Assembly: GCA_026873275.1 (NCBI GenBank)
Contig: JANTUC010000012.1
Location: 330,001 to 394,000 of the forward strand
Length of the DNA stretch: 64,000 nucleotides
Reading direction: 5' to 3'
Origin: Pseudopithomyces maydicus
Taxonomy: Eukaryota > Ascomycota > Dothideomycetes > Pleosporales > Didymosphaeriaceae
In this document: in pieces, positions 23,407-34,279 of the stretch
How positions within the stretch are numbered: position 1 is the stretch's first letter
Layout: each line of letters starts with the position of its first letter
The notes under the pieces: model-generated
Told to the model about the DNA's origin: nothing
The model's database searches: none
The model's input: the letters and a program-made list of their open reading frames with translations, nothing else
Program-made: the position numbers and the translations under genes

Positions 23407-25070
23407 AGGGCCTCACCCCCGCCCTTCCTTCTCCTCTTAATCCCTTTGCCTTTTGGCTTAGGTGCCGGATACGTCCGGTCTTCGCCTTGGGTTCTCCTTA
23501 TGTTTCAGAGATAGCTCCTATTGCTTTGGAGTCAGGTAGGTGGGTTATGGTGAACATAGCCTCTCTTTGCATTTGGTTCGGCCCTTGGGTGGGGACATAG
23601 CTCCTATTGGACGGAGGGATTATGGTTTCGAGTCTTGCCGTGTGGTAGGATGCGGGAACGGACTTCCGTGTGTTGGTTAAATCCTGTTGACACAGTTCTA
23701 GCTGAGGTCGCTCTAACACCGCCAAATTTTTGGAATCGGACCTCCTCTCGACTGGGCTTGCCTATAGTTGAGGTCACAGTGTCGCCAGTATTACACTACC
23801 TCTGGCTGATGCGAATCTTTTACTTTTTTCATTGAGCTGCTTAGCGATGCTAGGCACTTGAGGAAGAAGTTGTGCTTTAGGCTTTGGTGTTCTTGGGTAG
23901 AGAGACTGTGGCGATCGAGCGAACTGCTGGTGTCGTGTTGTTGTCAGTGTCAACAACAGCGTGCCTTCCGCTACAGTCCACGACACAACCTGTCTCCATT
24001 GCTATCATACTGCAGCTGGCATTGCGCTCAAGCTGTTTTTTGCCTCTCCTCTCCCTCTCACCTACCTCTTCCTTCGATTGGGATAGCTCTGTGCGTATTT
24101 GCAGGTGCGAGATATCTCGATGTGTGTTGACAGGCGCGAGACATGTCGAGACCCGCGCGCTCTCCCACAACACGCTCCCCATAGCGCATAAAGGTAACGT
24201 CATTCCCATAGAGCTCTGCTTAAGCTTAATATTGACAGCGCGCTCTAGAAGGGCTCCGCGTCCACACCGTGGCGTACAGGACAGCGCGGTTTAGCCATTC
24301 CAATCTTCGAAGGCCAGCACTCTCTGCGCGTCAGCCCGCACCTTCTTCTCGATACAAAGACTTCTCATCGCAAGACGGTCGGTATTCTTAACAACGCACG
24401 GGTTTTTGGTGCCAGTCAGCTCTGAGACAACGCCGGCTCGGTTTGGACACAGACACGGCGTTAGGTGTACGATGGCACTCCTCTCCAGATATGCCACGCC
24501 AGCGCGGTAAGCAGCCGCCGCTCCTCGAAACCTATTACTGCGCTTACAAGAGATCCTCTAGCCGTACCTCATCGACACCAGATACTCCCAGTCACGCCTC
24601 CGACGTAATGAACGCGCGCGCCGTCCGCTTGCCTCAGCCGCTGGTGCCACAGTTCCCAATCGAGTACTCCACGACCACCGCCACCGCTCCTCGAAACCCG
24701 AGATCTACTTCAACAGACACGATAGACATCCCGGAGGCACGGATATGTCGCACAACTGGCAGAGTTCGGGAGGCTATATTGGGAAGGGAAGTGGAATCTC
24801 GTAGAGGGCATGGTCTTCTGGCTGTGCGAATCTCGCTGTAGAAACAAGGCAATATAATGATATGCTATTGGAAATGCTCTCGGTCAACTGACTTGGGGAT
24901 TCCTGCCATGGCTCTCTGCTGTTCTGGGTGGGTTGTGCGTCCTTGCCATCCAGCCAGCGCAGCTCATATCCACCACAGGGATGTACAATTCTTCAGCCAT
25001 GGCAGTCAGGTTCTGATAGATGAGCAGGGGAATTGTGTAGAGGTGGGTTCATGTTAGAGAAGTCCTTTTA
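23407..25070. other. no supported gene; weak ORF at 24443-24841
   Basis: A plus-strand frame of 132 codons (24443-24841) is rich in Ser, Thr, Pro and Arg and has no domain, splice partner or clear promoter. It could be a small gene, but I see no positive evidence. The other frames here are shorter and overlap each other on opposite strands. Confidence 0.3.
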
Positions 25071-25798
25071 AGCTCCTATATGCTTTCCAGCTTCAGTCGT
25101 GGTACTAAGACTAACTATTTATCCTACCATTTACATGTGCTCTCTGCGCCTTTATTAATTATATTTATTATCCTCTATTAGGTATATGATTCTGCTCTTA
25201 TACTTATTATATTTGTTACGTCTAATTTGCTTTTGGTGGCTGGGGTCGGCATGACCTGTATAAGTCCTTATGATGTTAATTGAAAACCAGCCAGCGCAGT
25301 TGCTGCAGGACTCTACACATTAGACGGCCGAATTGGACATCCCGATAGTTTCTTCATCTACAAGACGTGACTTCAGAGTCAGCATTTGTTGTTTTAAAGC
25401 TTTTATCAGACTTGTTGTGCGATCTTATTGTCTTTTCGAATTATGATAGCGAAAAGGTGCGGCCCGCACCATTAAAACATCATTTCTAAGAATCGAGCTA
25501 TATTTTGGTAGAACAACATAAGAATTTATTTACTATCAGTCAAATGGTCACCTAGTCTCAAATAACCACGTTATCATCGACTGTAGAGAGGTTGGCAGAA
25601 TCAAAATATGTCGTCAAGTAATTAGGCACAAGCTAGGTTATATGAGAATTATATGTATTCAATAGATTATAAGGCGATTGGCCTGCTATCTGTGTTAGAA
25701 TTCCGGGAAGATTCAAGGTTATCTACGCTTCAGAGTAATGGGGATAGTGAGATATATATATTTTATTAATATGCGAATATAAAAAGTAAATTGGAGAC
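25071..25798. other. AT-rich block with R2 repeat copy 3
   Basis: This block is clearly more AT-rich than its neighbours, with TTATTAATTATATTTATTA-like stretches and no open frames. 25150-25275 aligns with the R2 family (430-575, 3750-3885) but is richer in T and A at positions where the others have C and G, as expected of repeat-induced point mutation. That reading is inference. Confidence 0.5.
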
Positions 25799-26506
25799 CT
25801 ACTGCATATAAGGGTTGTCCTTGCACTGTTGCGCCGATTGCAACCTCGGGAACCTGTCCTTGAACGTTCCCGAGAGCCTGCGTGCACTCTTAGGAACCGG
25901 CGTTATACTAGTCTCGGCGCGATGCAGAACGGCCTTCATGTAGCACTCGTCCGGGTCAGCACGCCAATCGCTCGGTGAACCAATCGCCAACCGCAACCAC
26001 TCAGACGACGAGATTAAGCCACAACGGCAGATCCGGTTGTTGAACACCAAGGACATAAATCCAGGTGTCCGGCCATCCAGAAACCGTCGTGCGCGGTGCG
26101 TGAGCCCACACTGCGGACAGACCGTCAGGTATGGCACTTCCTTCTCATCGGAGCGAGGCACGGAGACGTGGTCGCCACCCAGGTCCTTCTTGGCCAAAAT
26201 GTCGGTTGTATAACATTTGCTACAGCAAATGTGACTACAATTGAAGCATTTCAGCTGGTTGAAGGGGTGCCGGCCTTTCTTGTGGACCAGGGTCGTCTCC
26301 TTGAAACAGGCGCAGCAGTATAGTGCGCCGTCCGCGGGTAGTCGCCCTGACTGCTCGTCCAGAGTCTTCATGGTCGTCCAAGTTCTAGGAAACTCTGATA
26401 CACGGTCTTTAGCTGGATGGTGTACACGTGCTTTCCTATTGTTCAGCAGGCCTGTTTCAAGGCTCTTGCTTGAGTTGAAGGAACCGATGATTTCAAGAAA
26501 GCACAT
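25799..26506 (-). CDS. double zinc ribbon protein
   Basis: A single open frame of 235 residues; a second in-frame ATG at 26371 would give 190 residues (MKTLDEQSGRLPADGALYCC) and may be the real start, since the extra 45 residues look non-conserved. Paired cysteines follow: CCAC (residues ~64-67), CFNCSHICCSKC (~88-99), CPQC (~132-135) and CRCG (~160-163). The order LYCCACFKET... HPFNQLKCFNCSH... CPQCGLTHRARR... RICRCG matches the fungal probable double zinc ribbon proteins, which are lineage-expanded and of unknown role. No signal peptide or membrane helix. The tail is basic. The 3' end runs into the AT-rich block. Confidence 0.75.
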   Translation of the reverse strand: MCFLEIIGSFNSSKSLETGLLNNRKARVHHPAKDRVSEFPRTWTTMKTLDEQSGRLPADGALYCCACFKETTLVHKKGRHPFNQLKCFNCSHICCSKCYTTDILAKKDLGGDHVSVPRSDEKEVPYLTVCPQCGLTHRARRFLDGRTPGFMSLVFNNRICRCGLISSSEWLRLAIGSPSDWRADPDECYMKAVLHRAETSITPVPKSARRLSGTFKDRFPRLQSAQQCKDNPYMQ

Positions 26507-28078
26507 GGTTGAGACTTTTTTCAGTGAACTGTAGAAAGCTAGTTGTAGAGTTTCCTGTACCGACCCGGGGTTCGGTGTTCCACTTCTGAGTGTGGGGTTT
26601 AGAATGACTGGGAAAACAATCTTTATATAGCCATGATCTCAGCACATCTCTACATGCATCGAGTGAAAACATTCGTATGTTGTGATTACACTTAGAAGTC
26701 TCGACGTCTATACATGTTATACATTGTGTAAAAAGAAAGCATTGTTTTTCACAATTCGTGACAACAAAAGTGGGCGGGTCGGCCCAGCCTATTTGACATG
26801 CGCAAGCAACCCACCAACACACTGAGACAGCCGCACACACAAACACATATCCATGAGACATTCTTATTTGCTAGGTCTAAATACATGCAGTAGTAGTAGT
26901 CGACGACTCACTAACAGCGGCACTGTCTCAGACGTTGTTGGTGGGCGTGCAGCTCCCCAAGCCTACCTCCAACCCAGCACCTCCCAAAAAAAAGGAACAA
27001 AAAAGAAGAACGCCCCCTCCCGAGCTCGAACCGGGAGCAAAATGCGAACCCCACCTCCCCCAAGGTGGGTAACGGCCAAATAATTTTAGACCCATTGTTT
27101 TTTAAGTGTGCTGTGCTGTGCTGGACGTACCTTTGAACTTTTCTGGCCTTCAACCAAGTACGCCATCTGTACTGCCTCGGGCCTGGGTACCTCCGACGGG
27201 ATAATCTCTAATCTTTTAATACTTATAGGCCGTCAGGTGAAGTTGGTGGTTGCAAATTGCTGGGTGCGTGCGTGGGGTGGGTGACCAGCCAGTCGCGTGG
27301 CGGGGAGTGAGCGAGCGAGGTAGGAGCGGCGGCTTCACTGGGCTTGGGGGAAGGTGCGGACGGTGCTGCGTCTTTGTGTGCGTCGTATGCTGATTGTGGA
27401 CATGTCTATGTGTCTACTCTTCTCGAGAGGTGTTAGGACTGCATCGCCACGTATAGGTATCAAGGCAGCGTCCAGTGCATGCAGATGGTAATGACTGCAG
27501 TGTTATTGAAGCAGCACCTGCCATTTCCTTATACGGAGCTACCCCGCACACGCACAGCTGCCAGTATGACGGTAGAGATATTCTGCTACGTTGAATGATC
27601 TCTATACGCTATGTTGAAATCGAGCGCCATGGGCAGTTCTGTCTTCTACAAATGACACTGCGTACTTAACCGACCACCAGGGCGGACGATAAGGCGTCTC
27701 CACATTGTGATCATTAACATCGTTAACTGGATTTCATACGGATAGGACGTCTCATTTGTCACTGCACTGGTAACCCGGAAAGGCGCTGGAAGGATCATGA
27801 CATTCCTCAACGTCCTTGGAATCGAAGGCCAATGTTTACATTGACAACAATTCATTCAGATCCCCCAGCATTGCTTTGAGAAAGTCACGCTCATCACCAT
27901 CTATCCAGTCCTCAGATCAGCGCCCAAAACCAAACAGTCAAGAAGATATACATATATTCACACCGAGCACTTCTAGTGTCCCATCACAAGTCCTATCTAT
28001 ATCCCGTATACGCAATCCCACAACGCCACAAATGCAACACGCTTCGCCAAAAAGCCACAGTAAAATCACACCATGTTG
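26507..28078. other. intergenic with SINE-like element
   Basis: Apart from the tRNA-like element at 26990-27260, I see no gene. Minus- and plus-strand frames at 26493-27153 and 27646-28217 are short and overlap each other or the neighbouring genes. Confidence 0.4.
26990..27260 (-). mobile_element. tRNA-derived SINE-like element S1, copy 1
   Basis: On the minus strand this reads an AGATTAGAGATTAT block (about 27220), then a gap, then TTTTGCTCCCGGTTCGAGC (about 27020-27040), which carries a pol III B-box (GGTTCGAGC), and ends in a T-rich tract. The same order of blocks occurs at 39430-39650 (minus) and 49660-49860 (plus). It does not fold as a functional tRNA: the T-arm is imperfect and there is no proper anticodon arm. 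Boundaries are approximate. Confidence 0.5.
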
Positions 28079-30817
28079 TTATCGTACAATCCCCAGCTTC
28101 CTGCTCAACCACCCATACCTCGACAGCCTCAGATTCGCCGGCAACGTCAACATCAACGCCACCAGATCCGCCTCCCTGTACCCCAACTTCTCCAGCGTAA
28201 TCGCTTGGATGATGTAGCTACTCACGGTGCTCTGCGCCAGCGGAGGGCTTCGCAAGTGCGCTCCAACCGCATCGAGTGGGATGCGCTGGTGGTGCCAGAG
28301 GTGGTATGCTCGGAGTGGCGGAATGGTAGCGCGGACGCGAGGTGTGGATGTAGAGGCGGGCGAGGGGATGGTGGAATCGAGGTAGGATTGTGACCAAGTG
28401 GTGGCGAGGATGTACTCCCGTGAGTGGGGAGATGTGTCCTGCTGGATGAGGGTTGCGAATTTTGGTGGTTCCTCGGAAGATCGCGGGTCAAGGTCGATAT
28501 TCGATGGCGCCTCTTGGAGCTCAGGGTTGGCATGCTCATGGTCTGGAGCCTCCGCCGTGGCTAGCGACGCTGCTTCGTCTTGTCCCGCACTCTTTGTGGG
28601 CCTGTCCCAGTGAGCAGAAGGTATGATTGCTAGCTTCAGATTTCCCAGATCATCGTTGCTACGCTTTGAAAGATCAACATGCCCAACGTGGTGGGCATCC
28701 GTCCTGGGAACAATCTGCACTTCTGCAGAGCGCCTAGAATCGCCGTAATCCTGATCCTTGGGATCAAATCGGGTGTCAAATTGTCCAGCCTCCGTTGACG
28801 ATATAGCAGCAAATTCGGATTCTGCACGCTCTTGCTCGTCTTCCTCCGCGAGCTCCTCAGCCGCAGCTTCATATGCCTCTTCCTCCACATCGTCTGCATC
28901 CAACCCACTCAAAGCCTGGGCAACGATTTTCTCAGTCTCCGCCTTTGCTTTCCTAGCTCGTTTGACTCTCGGTGCACTACGCGGGGCAGGCTTGTTGTCG
29001 TAGTCGCAGACGCGCGGTATCGGTGGGGTGGGCCTCAGCATTTTCCGCTTGGATTCCAGAACGTCGAACAGGCGGAAACCGGCATATGCATCGGCGGCGG
29101 CATATTGGATCTGCTCGTAGTCAAGAGGTCTACTCCAGTCGCTTTCACGCACACTGTTGATGTTCTGCGGCTCGTCCACCAGCGGCTCGCCTTTGTACAG
29201 CGGAAGCAGTAGGTGCTGGTGAACTTGCGTGGCTAGTTTGACTAGCTTGTTGCTGACCTTGCTGGGGTCTGTCGCGTAGTATTCAACTAGGTTGTATAGG
29301 CGGCTGAGTTCGAAAACACCTTGGATATGCAGGGGGAAACATTTCTCTAGTCGCGAGCAGTCGCCTTTGACCGCGACACCGGCCTTGAGTATGTGAGGAG
29401 ATTCCAAGATGGCCTTGAGTGTAGGCGGCATCAATTGTTCTGCCGTCTTGCCCGGGAAACGTGCGATGTGGAAGAGTGCGATGCGGTTTTCGCTCGCGAT
29501 CTGGATTAGGGCAGCGTTCTCCTTGATCGAGTCCGCAGGGGCGAACGGTTTCCATTCGATGTCAAAACCTAGGACTTTTTCATCGAGGAAATATTTCGCT
29601 ACCCGTTCTGCAACCTCCATGTTCAGGCAGTAGTGCAGGAGAAGCTCCTCGCCCCCAGGCCCACGGTAGAGCTTCTGACTCCAATAGCTGGCACGGGTTT
29701 GGGAGGGTGCTTGGAGGGCGGCATGTAGAATATCTGAAGGAATCTGGTATTCTAATGGCGCATGTTGCTCCTCGACTTCGTCCATTCTTGATTCTATATC
29801 AATGTTGTCTCTTGGTTCGTCTTTATGTGTGCTCTCACTAGCTGATAATAGCTCGTGTACTGCCGTGTCTACACTGTTCTGTGGACTTTGGGTGCTTCGG
29901 TCGTTGGGCTGATTATAAGGATTTTGCGAATGGCCATTCTGGGCTTCCGCATTGGTTTTATTCTCGTTCCCGCTGTTCCCATGTGAATAGGCACAACCCT
30001 CACCGTTGCCGTCAATTTGCCCGCTCACATTAGTGTTTGTCGGCATCTCCGCAACTAGCTTCCACATTGTCTCATCGAACGACATTGATCCTGTGTACGG
30101 AGTCCTCAACCGAGGGGTCTGATTGAATATTGGTCTAGGTGGTAGTGATTCAGAGCGAGGCTTCAGGTTCAGGTTATCTACCACCCGGGCACTCACACCG
30201 AGAACACCGTCAAGTCTGGCGTACACAAGGTCTGCATTCAATGGTTTGATTGATTGCTTGGTCCTGTAGCTATGATAGGCACGCATGGATTGCCTTCTCT
30301 GACCTTCATACGGTCGAGATGAACTTTGATTGCGCACGTCGCCGGCGAAATTGGCCATAGATCGACGAATGTGGTGCATATTCTTCAGATAAGAGCCCGG
30401 AGAACGGTACGGTTCACGGAATGATTTAATAAAAGTACGCCGCAACTGGGCTGACATGCGTGTACGTACTTGGATGGCGGGCAGTAGAGAAGTACAGAAG
30501 ATTGCGTCTGTGTCCACGACGCAGTGGAGCTTCCTGAGCGTCGCTGAAGAATCGTGCAAGATACTACAGATACATTCATGTAGGCCCGGTATTGTCATAG
30601 CCACTTCTAGCTCGCGGTTTGTGAATGTTCGCGCGTGGTCTGATGGCGAAGACGGTACCGAAGGGCCCTGCCAATGACCCTCCGCACTATAATCGATATG
30701 ATTATCTTTTGCGTCCGTGTTATTTATATGGCTGTGGTCTGCCTCAGCGTATGGTACCTGCGCAGTGAATGGGCTTGTTGCAGATGAGGTATGGTGGCAG
30801 TAAGCGGCTCGGTGCAT
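28079..30817 (-). CDS. 3'-5' exonuclease domain protein (WRN/RNase D-like)
   Basis: A single 912-residue open frame. The exonuclease domain spans about 400-590 with the DEDDy motifs visible: exo I in GFDIEWKP (D419, E421), exo II in KGDCSRL (D486) and exo III YAAAD (Y572, D576). The N-terminal 370 residues are low-complexity, Asn/Ser-rich. An acidic and Lys/Arg stretch follows the domain (about 610-680). The last 75 residues (HLWHHQRIPLDAVGAHL... GWLSRKLG) resemble the helix-turn-helix found C-terminal in RecQ/WRN helicases, although no helicase is present. It probably degrades DNA or RNA 3' ends in the nucleus. The true start may be one of the later ATGs. It is divergent from LSm5 with about 480 bp between them. 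Confidence 0.85.
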   Translation of the reverse strand: MHRAAYCHHTSSATSPFTAQVPYAEADHSHINNTDAKDNHIDYSAEGHWQGPSVPSSPSDHARTFTNRELEVAMTIPGLHECICSILHDSSATLRKLHCVVDTDAIFCTSLLPAIQVRTRMSAQLRRTFIKSFREPYRSPGSYLKNMHHIRRSMANFAGDVRNQSSSRPYEGQRRQSMRAYHSYRTKQSIKPLNADLVYARLDGVLGVSARVVDNLNLKPRSESLPPRPIFNQTPRLRTPYTGSMSFDETMWKLVAEMPTNTNVSGQIDGNGEGCAYSHGNSGNENKTNAEAQNGHSQNPYNQPNDRSTQSPQNSVDTAVHELLSASESTHKDEPRDNIDIESRMDEVEEQHAPLEYQIPSDILHAALQAPSQTRASYWSQKLYRGPGGEELLLHYCLNMEVAERVAKYFLDEKVLGFDIEWKPFAPADSIKENAALIQIASENRIALFHIARFPGKTAEQLMPPTLKAILESPHILKAGVAVKGDCSRLEKCFPLHIQGVFELSRLYNLVEYYATDPSKVSNKLVKLATQVHQHLLLPLYKGEPLVDEPQNINSVRESDWSRPLDYEQIQYAAADAYAGFRLFDVLESKRKMLRPTPPIPRVCDYDNKPAPRSAPRVKRARKAKAETEKIVAQALSGLDADDVEEEAYEAAAEELAEEDEQERAESEFAAISSTEAGQFDTRFDPKDQDYGDSRRSAEVQIVPRTDAHHVGHVDLSKRSNDDLGNLKLAIIPSAHWDRPTKSAGQDEAASLATAEAPDHEHANPELQEAPSNIDLDPRSSEEPPKFATLIQQDTSPHSREYILATTWSQSYLDSTIPSPASTSTPRVRATIPPLRAYHLWHHQRIPLDAVGAHLRSPPLAQSTVSSYIIQAITLEKLGYREADLVALMLTLPANLRLSRYGWLSRKLGIVR

Positions 30818-31297
30818 GGACGGCAGGGCTACGCGAAGGGCTGCTTGTGATCTACTACTATATTATATTTAGCATACACACTAGTTGAAATTCTGGGTGC
30901 GTATGTACTGGTGCAGGTCATGGCCAGTGTTCTCGTGGGCGTGAGGTAGCTGGAGTAGCCTCAGAAGGGCGACTTGGCCGTCACGACGCGCCCACGAGGC
31001 GACTTTGGGCGCGACAACTGGGAACGCGCATTGTCGGCGGAGCATTGGGCTCCATCGTTTGCTCGCACAGACGGTAGGCGTCACGGAGAGGGTGGTGGTG
31101 GCATGCAGATGCACACGAGCATACAGGTAACTGATCTCTGGTAGACAATGAGGGAACGTCGGCTAGTGAGGGTTGCGTAGCCGCGCGCGCTTTTCCGCCA
31201 AGCCTCTCACGTCCGCAACACACCAACTGCACTTGGCCAGCGACTCAACAACACCAAATCAAACACCAAATTCACGCTCAACTACGGCGTCGCGACC
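30818..31297. promoter_or_regulatory. divergent promoter region, exonuclease / LSm5
   Basis: 480 bp separate the two divergently transcribed genes. I see no other ORF worth calling and no single clear TATA box on the LSm5 side, which is usual for housekeeping genes. Confidence 0.4.
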
Positions 31298-31900
31298 ATG
31301 CCCGTCCCGTCACTCTCCAAGGGTCGTAACCCGCTGCTCCCGCTCGGTTCGACACCCGTCTCGCCTGCACAAGTCACATGCTAACGGTCATAGAACTGAT
31401 TGACAAGTGCGTGGGTTCACAAATTTGGATCCTCATGAAGGACCAGAAGGGTGGGTGTATTGATACCGCAAGAGAGGGCTGAGCTGATGGAATGCAGAGT
31501 TCGTGGGCACGTTAATCGGGTTCGACGACTATGTCAGTACGTATATGCAGGCTTCATCAAAGCTTCAAGTCATCTAATAACTAGCAGATATGGTGCTCGA
31601 GAACGTCGTGGAAATGTGAGTGTGAAGGGCTCTCTCTTTACGCGAGGCCACACACATACATATGCCGATTGGTGCTGACAGATGCAGCGACACGGTAGAT
31701 GGGGAGACTCGCATGTCCAAGATTCTCCTGAACGGCAACAACATCTGCATGGTATGCTCCTCACATTCGGGATCGCCGCTCGGGTACTAACAGCCATCCA
31801 GATGGTCCCAGGGGAGACGGGAAATGGGAAGATGCGGAAGTGCCTGAGCACTTGCGGGGAAAAGGCCCAACCTCGTGAAGGCTCTGGGAATCACGCCTGA
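31298..31900 (+). CDS. LSM5: U6 snRNA-associated Sm-like protein LSm5
   Basis: Six exons: 31298-31346, 31394-31450, 31498-31536, 31588-31615, 31688-31751 and 31802 onward, with short GT-AG introns and consistent phases. The Sm1 motif reads LELIDKCVGSQIWILMKDQK, then EFVGTLIGFDDYVNMVLENV. The Sm2 motif is ILLNGNNICM. These match eukaryotic LSm5 closely, so it should sit in the Lsm1-7 (mRNA decay) and Lsm2-8 (U6 snRNA, splicing) rings. The expected MVPGG end is missing in the literal frame, which gives VPGETGNG... and stops at 31900 (111 residues). One more G in the run at 31811-31814 restores VPGGDGKWEDAEVP and a stop at 31876-31878 (104 residues). I think that is correct. The 3' splice site before exon 5 could also be six bases earlier. 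Confidence 0.92.
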
Positions 31901-34279
31901 CTCCCGCACATGGATGCGCTGTATCCACAGTCCTGAGGTCCCTGCATAACGGTTTGCGGCAAAGAGGGATGCGCATGAATAATGAAAAGGGGATTGGGTC
32001 CTCATGCTCCTTTCGATCTGGAGCAACTTCACATCAAGGGACGGATCGGGGCTGGGTACAAATACCGAGAAGATCTGCATGTCGAACACCCTTCGTGAAT
32101 CAGGTATAGCCACGTGATCGGATTGCGACCCGACGAATCAATGTGATATCATCTTGTCCACCCAAAATCATGCGTACCAGCAAATTTCCGACATGACCAG
32201 TGTACGTCTAGTTTCTGAGTCGATAGTGCCGACACAGCGGGCGCACAAGATGTATAATTTGTTGAGGCATGGGCAGCCGGAGCGATGACGCACCGAGTGC
32301 GTGGAACATGCATCATTGTTTGTAGACGGACATGGCAATCTACGATCTTTACGTCCAAGCTTGCACACACACTCTTTTTTTTCGATGCTAGGACGGCTTT
32401 GCAGATTACCATGCCGCAAGATGGAAGATCTAGATGCCATTTCACATCGGTCACCCCTCTCCCTAAAGCATGCGGTGCCATCTGATAACCGCAGCTTTGC
32501 CACCCAGGGTCCAGCATGCTGCTCCGCTCCGCTTGGGGATCATTGGCTTGGACAGGTTTGAGCAGCGGAACCAGACGCGCCCAGACCTTCCACCCCACCC
32601 CTGCACGACTGTGCTCCACGCTGCGAAGAGCATCGATCAGCTGCATCCGATGGCCGCGTAGGGAAGCACGACGAAGCTCGGCAGTAGGCGACGCAGATCG
32701 TTAGCTCGGGCTGCCAATGTGAAGCCGCTGCCATGGTCACGGCCACGCCGTAGATAGTTACGGTGAAGGAGAACAAGAAAGCGACCCAAGGGCCAATGGC
32801 TCGCTTACGCCCGCCCACACAAGGACATCCCATATCGCGGCCGGAGGAATGGGCTGATTGCTGCGCTGGAGCTGGCTAGTTTTTTCCCCAGCGGTCTGAT
32901 GGCGCGTCGTTGGGCAGCGGTGGAGGATCCGGAGGGAGGAGACGGGGGTGAATGTCGTCCCCGTCCCCGTCCACGTCCCAGCGCCCACGCCCGCCAACAC
33001 GCTGCCTCTGTACACAGGTCCGCCAGGCTGTTCGTGCCATGCGTATCCCATGGCCTTGGCAGAGGGGCTGCCGTTTTGCTCGCCTGCTGGCAAAAACATC
33101 CGGCAAGGCCATTCCCGAAAGCGCTCTGTTGGCTGGGGCCCTGCAGCGCGCTACCTGCCCACCACCGATCGCGTCCCTTTGTCTCGATCCCCAGCGCTCG
33201 CTCGCTAGCTCTCAGGCTGCCAGAGCGGCGGCCGACCACTCAGCGGCGCCGTGTGCTTGCGCTTTTCCGCCTCTGATCGCGTCGTGTGCTAGGAGCCTCG
33301 CCGAGTGTAGGGGCCCCTGCGATGCCTGGCCTTGCCTTGCGTCAGAGCTCCAGTCTCGCCGCCGATCTTTTGCTCTGACCTCACGGCTGCCACGCCAGAA
33401 TCTGCACCCCAATCCCAAAATCCGCACGTCGTCCTCGTACCCTCACCAACCCGACCTTACCACCTGGAACACGCCGCAATCGCCTGCCATGGCCGCTCCG
33501 CGCCGTCGCTCCTAGCCCGTCCCCCCTGCTTCCAGGTTTCCTGCCGGCCTCCATTCTCGTCTCCCGTCGGCCGTTTCCACCGTCGTGTGCACCGTGTGAG
33601 CACATGGTCCACCACCCGCCGCAGTGCATCCCCGCCGCGGACGCGCCCAATGCCGTGCTGTCCCATCTTGAACCCCACTGGCCGCTACACGGTCGTGCCT
33701 GCGTCAGGATCTCTCGGCCCTTCCAGCTCACACTGTCTGTAAAAGCGCCATAATCGCGCTCGGCTGCCGTACCGTTACAACATTAGACAGCCTTGATCTA
33801 ACCGGTCCGAGACCCACCTACCCCAATCCCACGTTACGTGCTACTCCTCCTTATGGACGAGTGCTGAACAAAACCACTTACCATACTTACATTCTTGCGC
33901 TTCTGCGCCCTGCAACACTTGACCACCACCCTATTTTTCCCTATCTGCTCCAAGTCGCCACTGACCCACCGGTTGCTACTACGCACCAATCAGAAAATTT
34001 CGATCCACTAAGATCACTAAGATTTGTATTTCCTAGTTTGCTCTTTCTGTATACCCATACTCCCGCTCCACGGCGCCAACCGACGTCTGGCAAACGTAGC
34101 TGTCGCCACTGCGTGGCTTAATACTACCAGTAGGCCCAGAGAATCCATTTTCCGCTTTTGGCCTTGCACCCCCACCGGACGGGTTCACTACACCACACCA
34201 CCCGCCTACTATCAAGTGCTTGTAGCACACACAACACCACTAGCAATCTGCTGCAGTAACCCGTCGCCATCCTCCCTAC
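31901..34279. other. intergenic and long leader of the HMG-box gene
   Basis: 2.4 kb without a gene I can support. From about 32900 the DNA is C- and G-rich with many overlapping open frames on both strands (for example 32952-33515 plus), as expected by chance in GC-rich DNA. 33720-34270 is CT-rich with CACCACC tracts and is probably promoter and 5' leader of the SAM/HMG gene. Confidence 0.4.

Noticed and set aside
32952..33515. 187-codon plus-strand open frame
   Set aside because: Lies in GC-rich DNA where several overlapping frames on both strands are open by chance. No start context, domain or splice partner.
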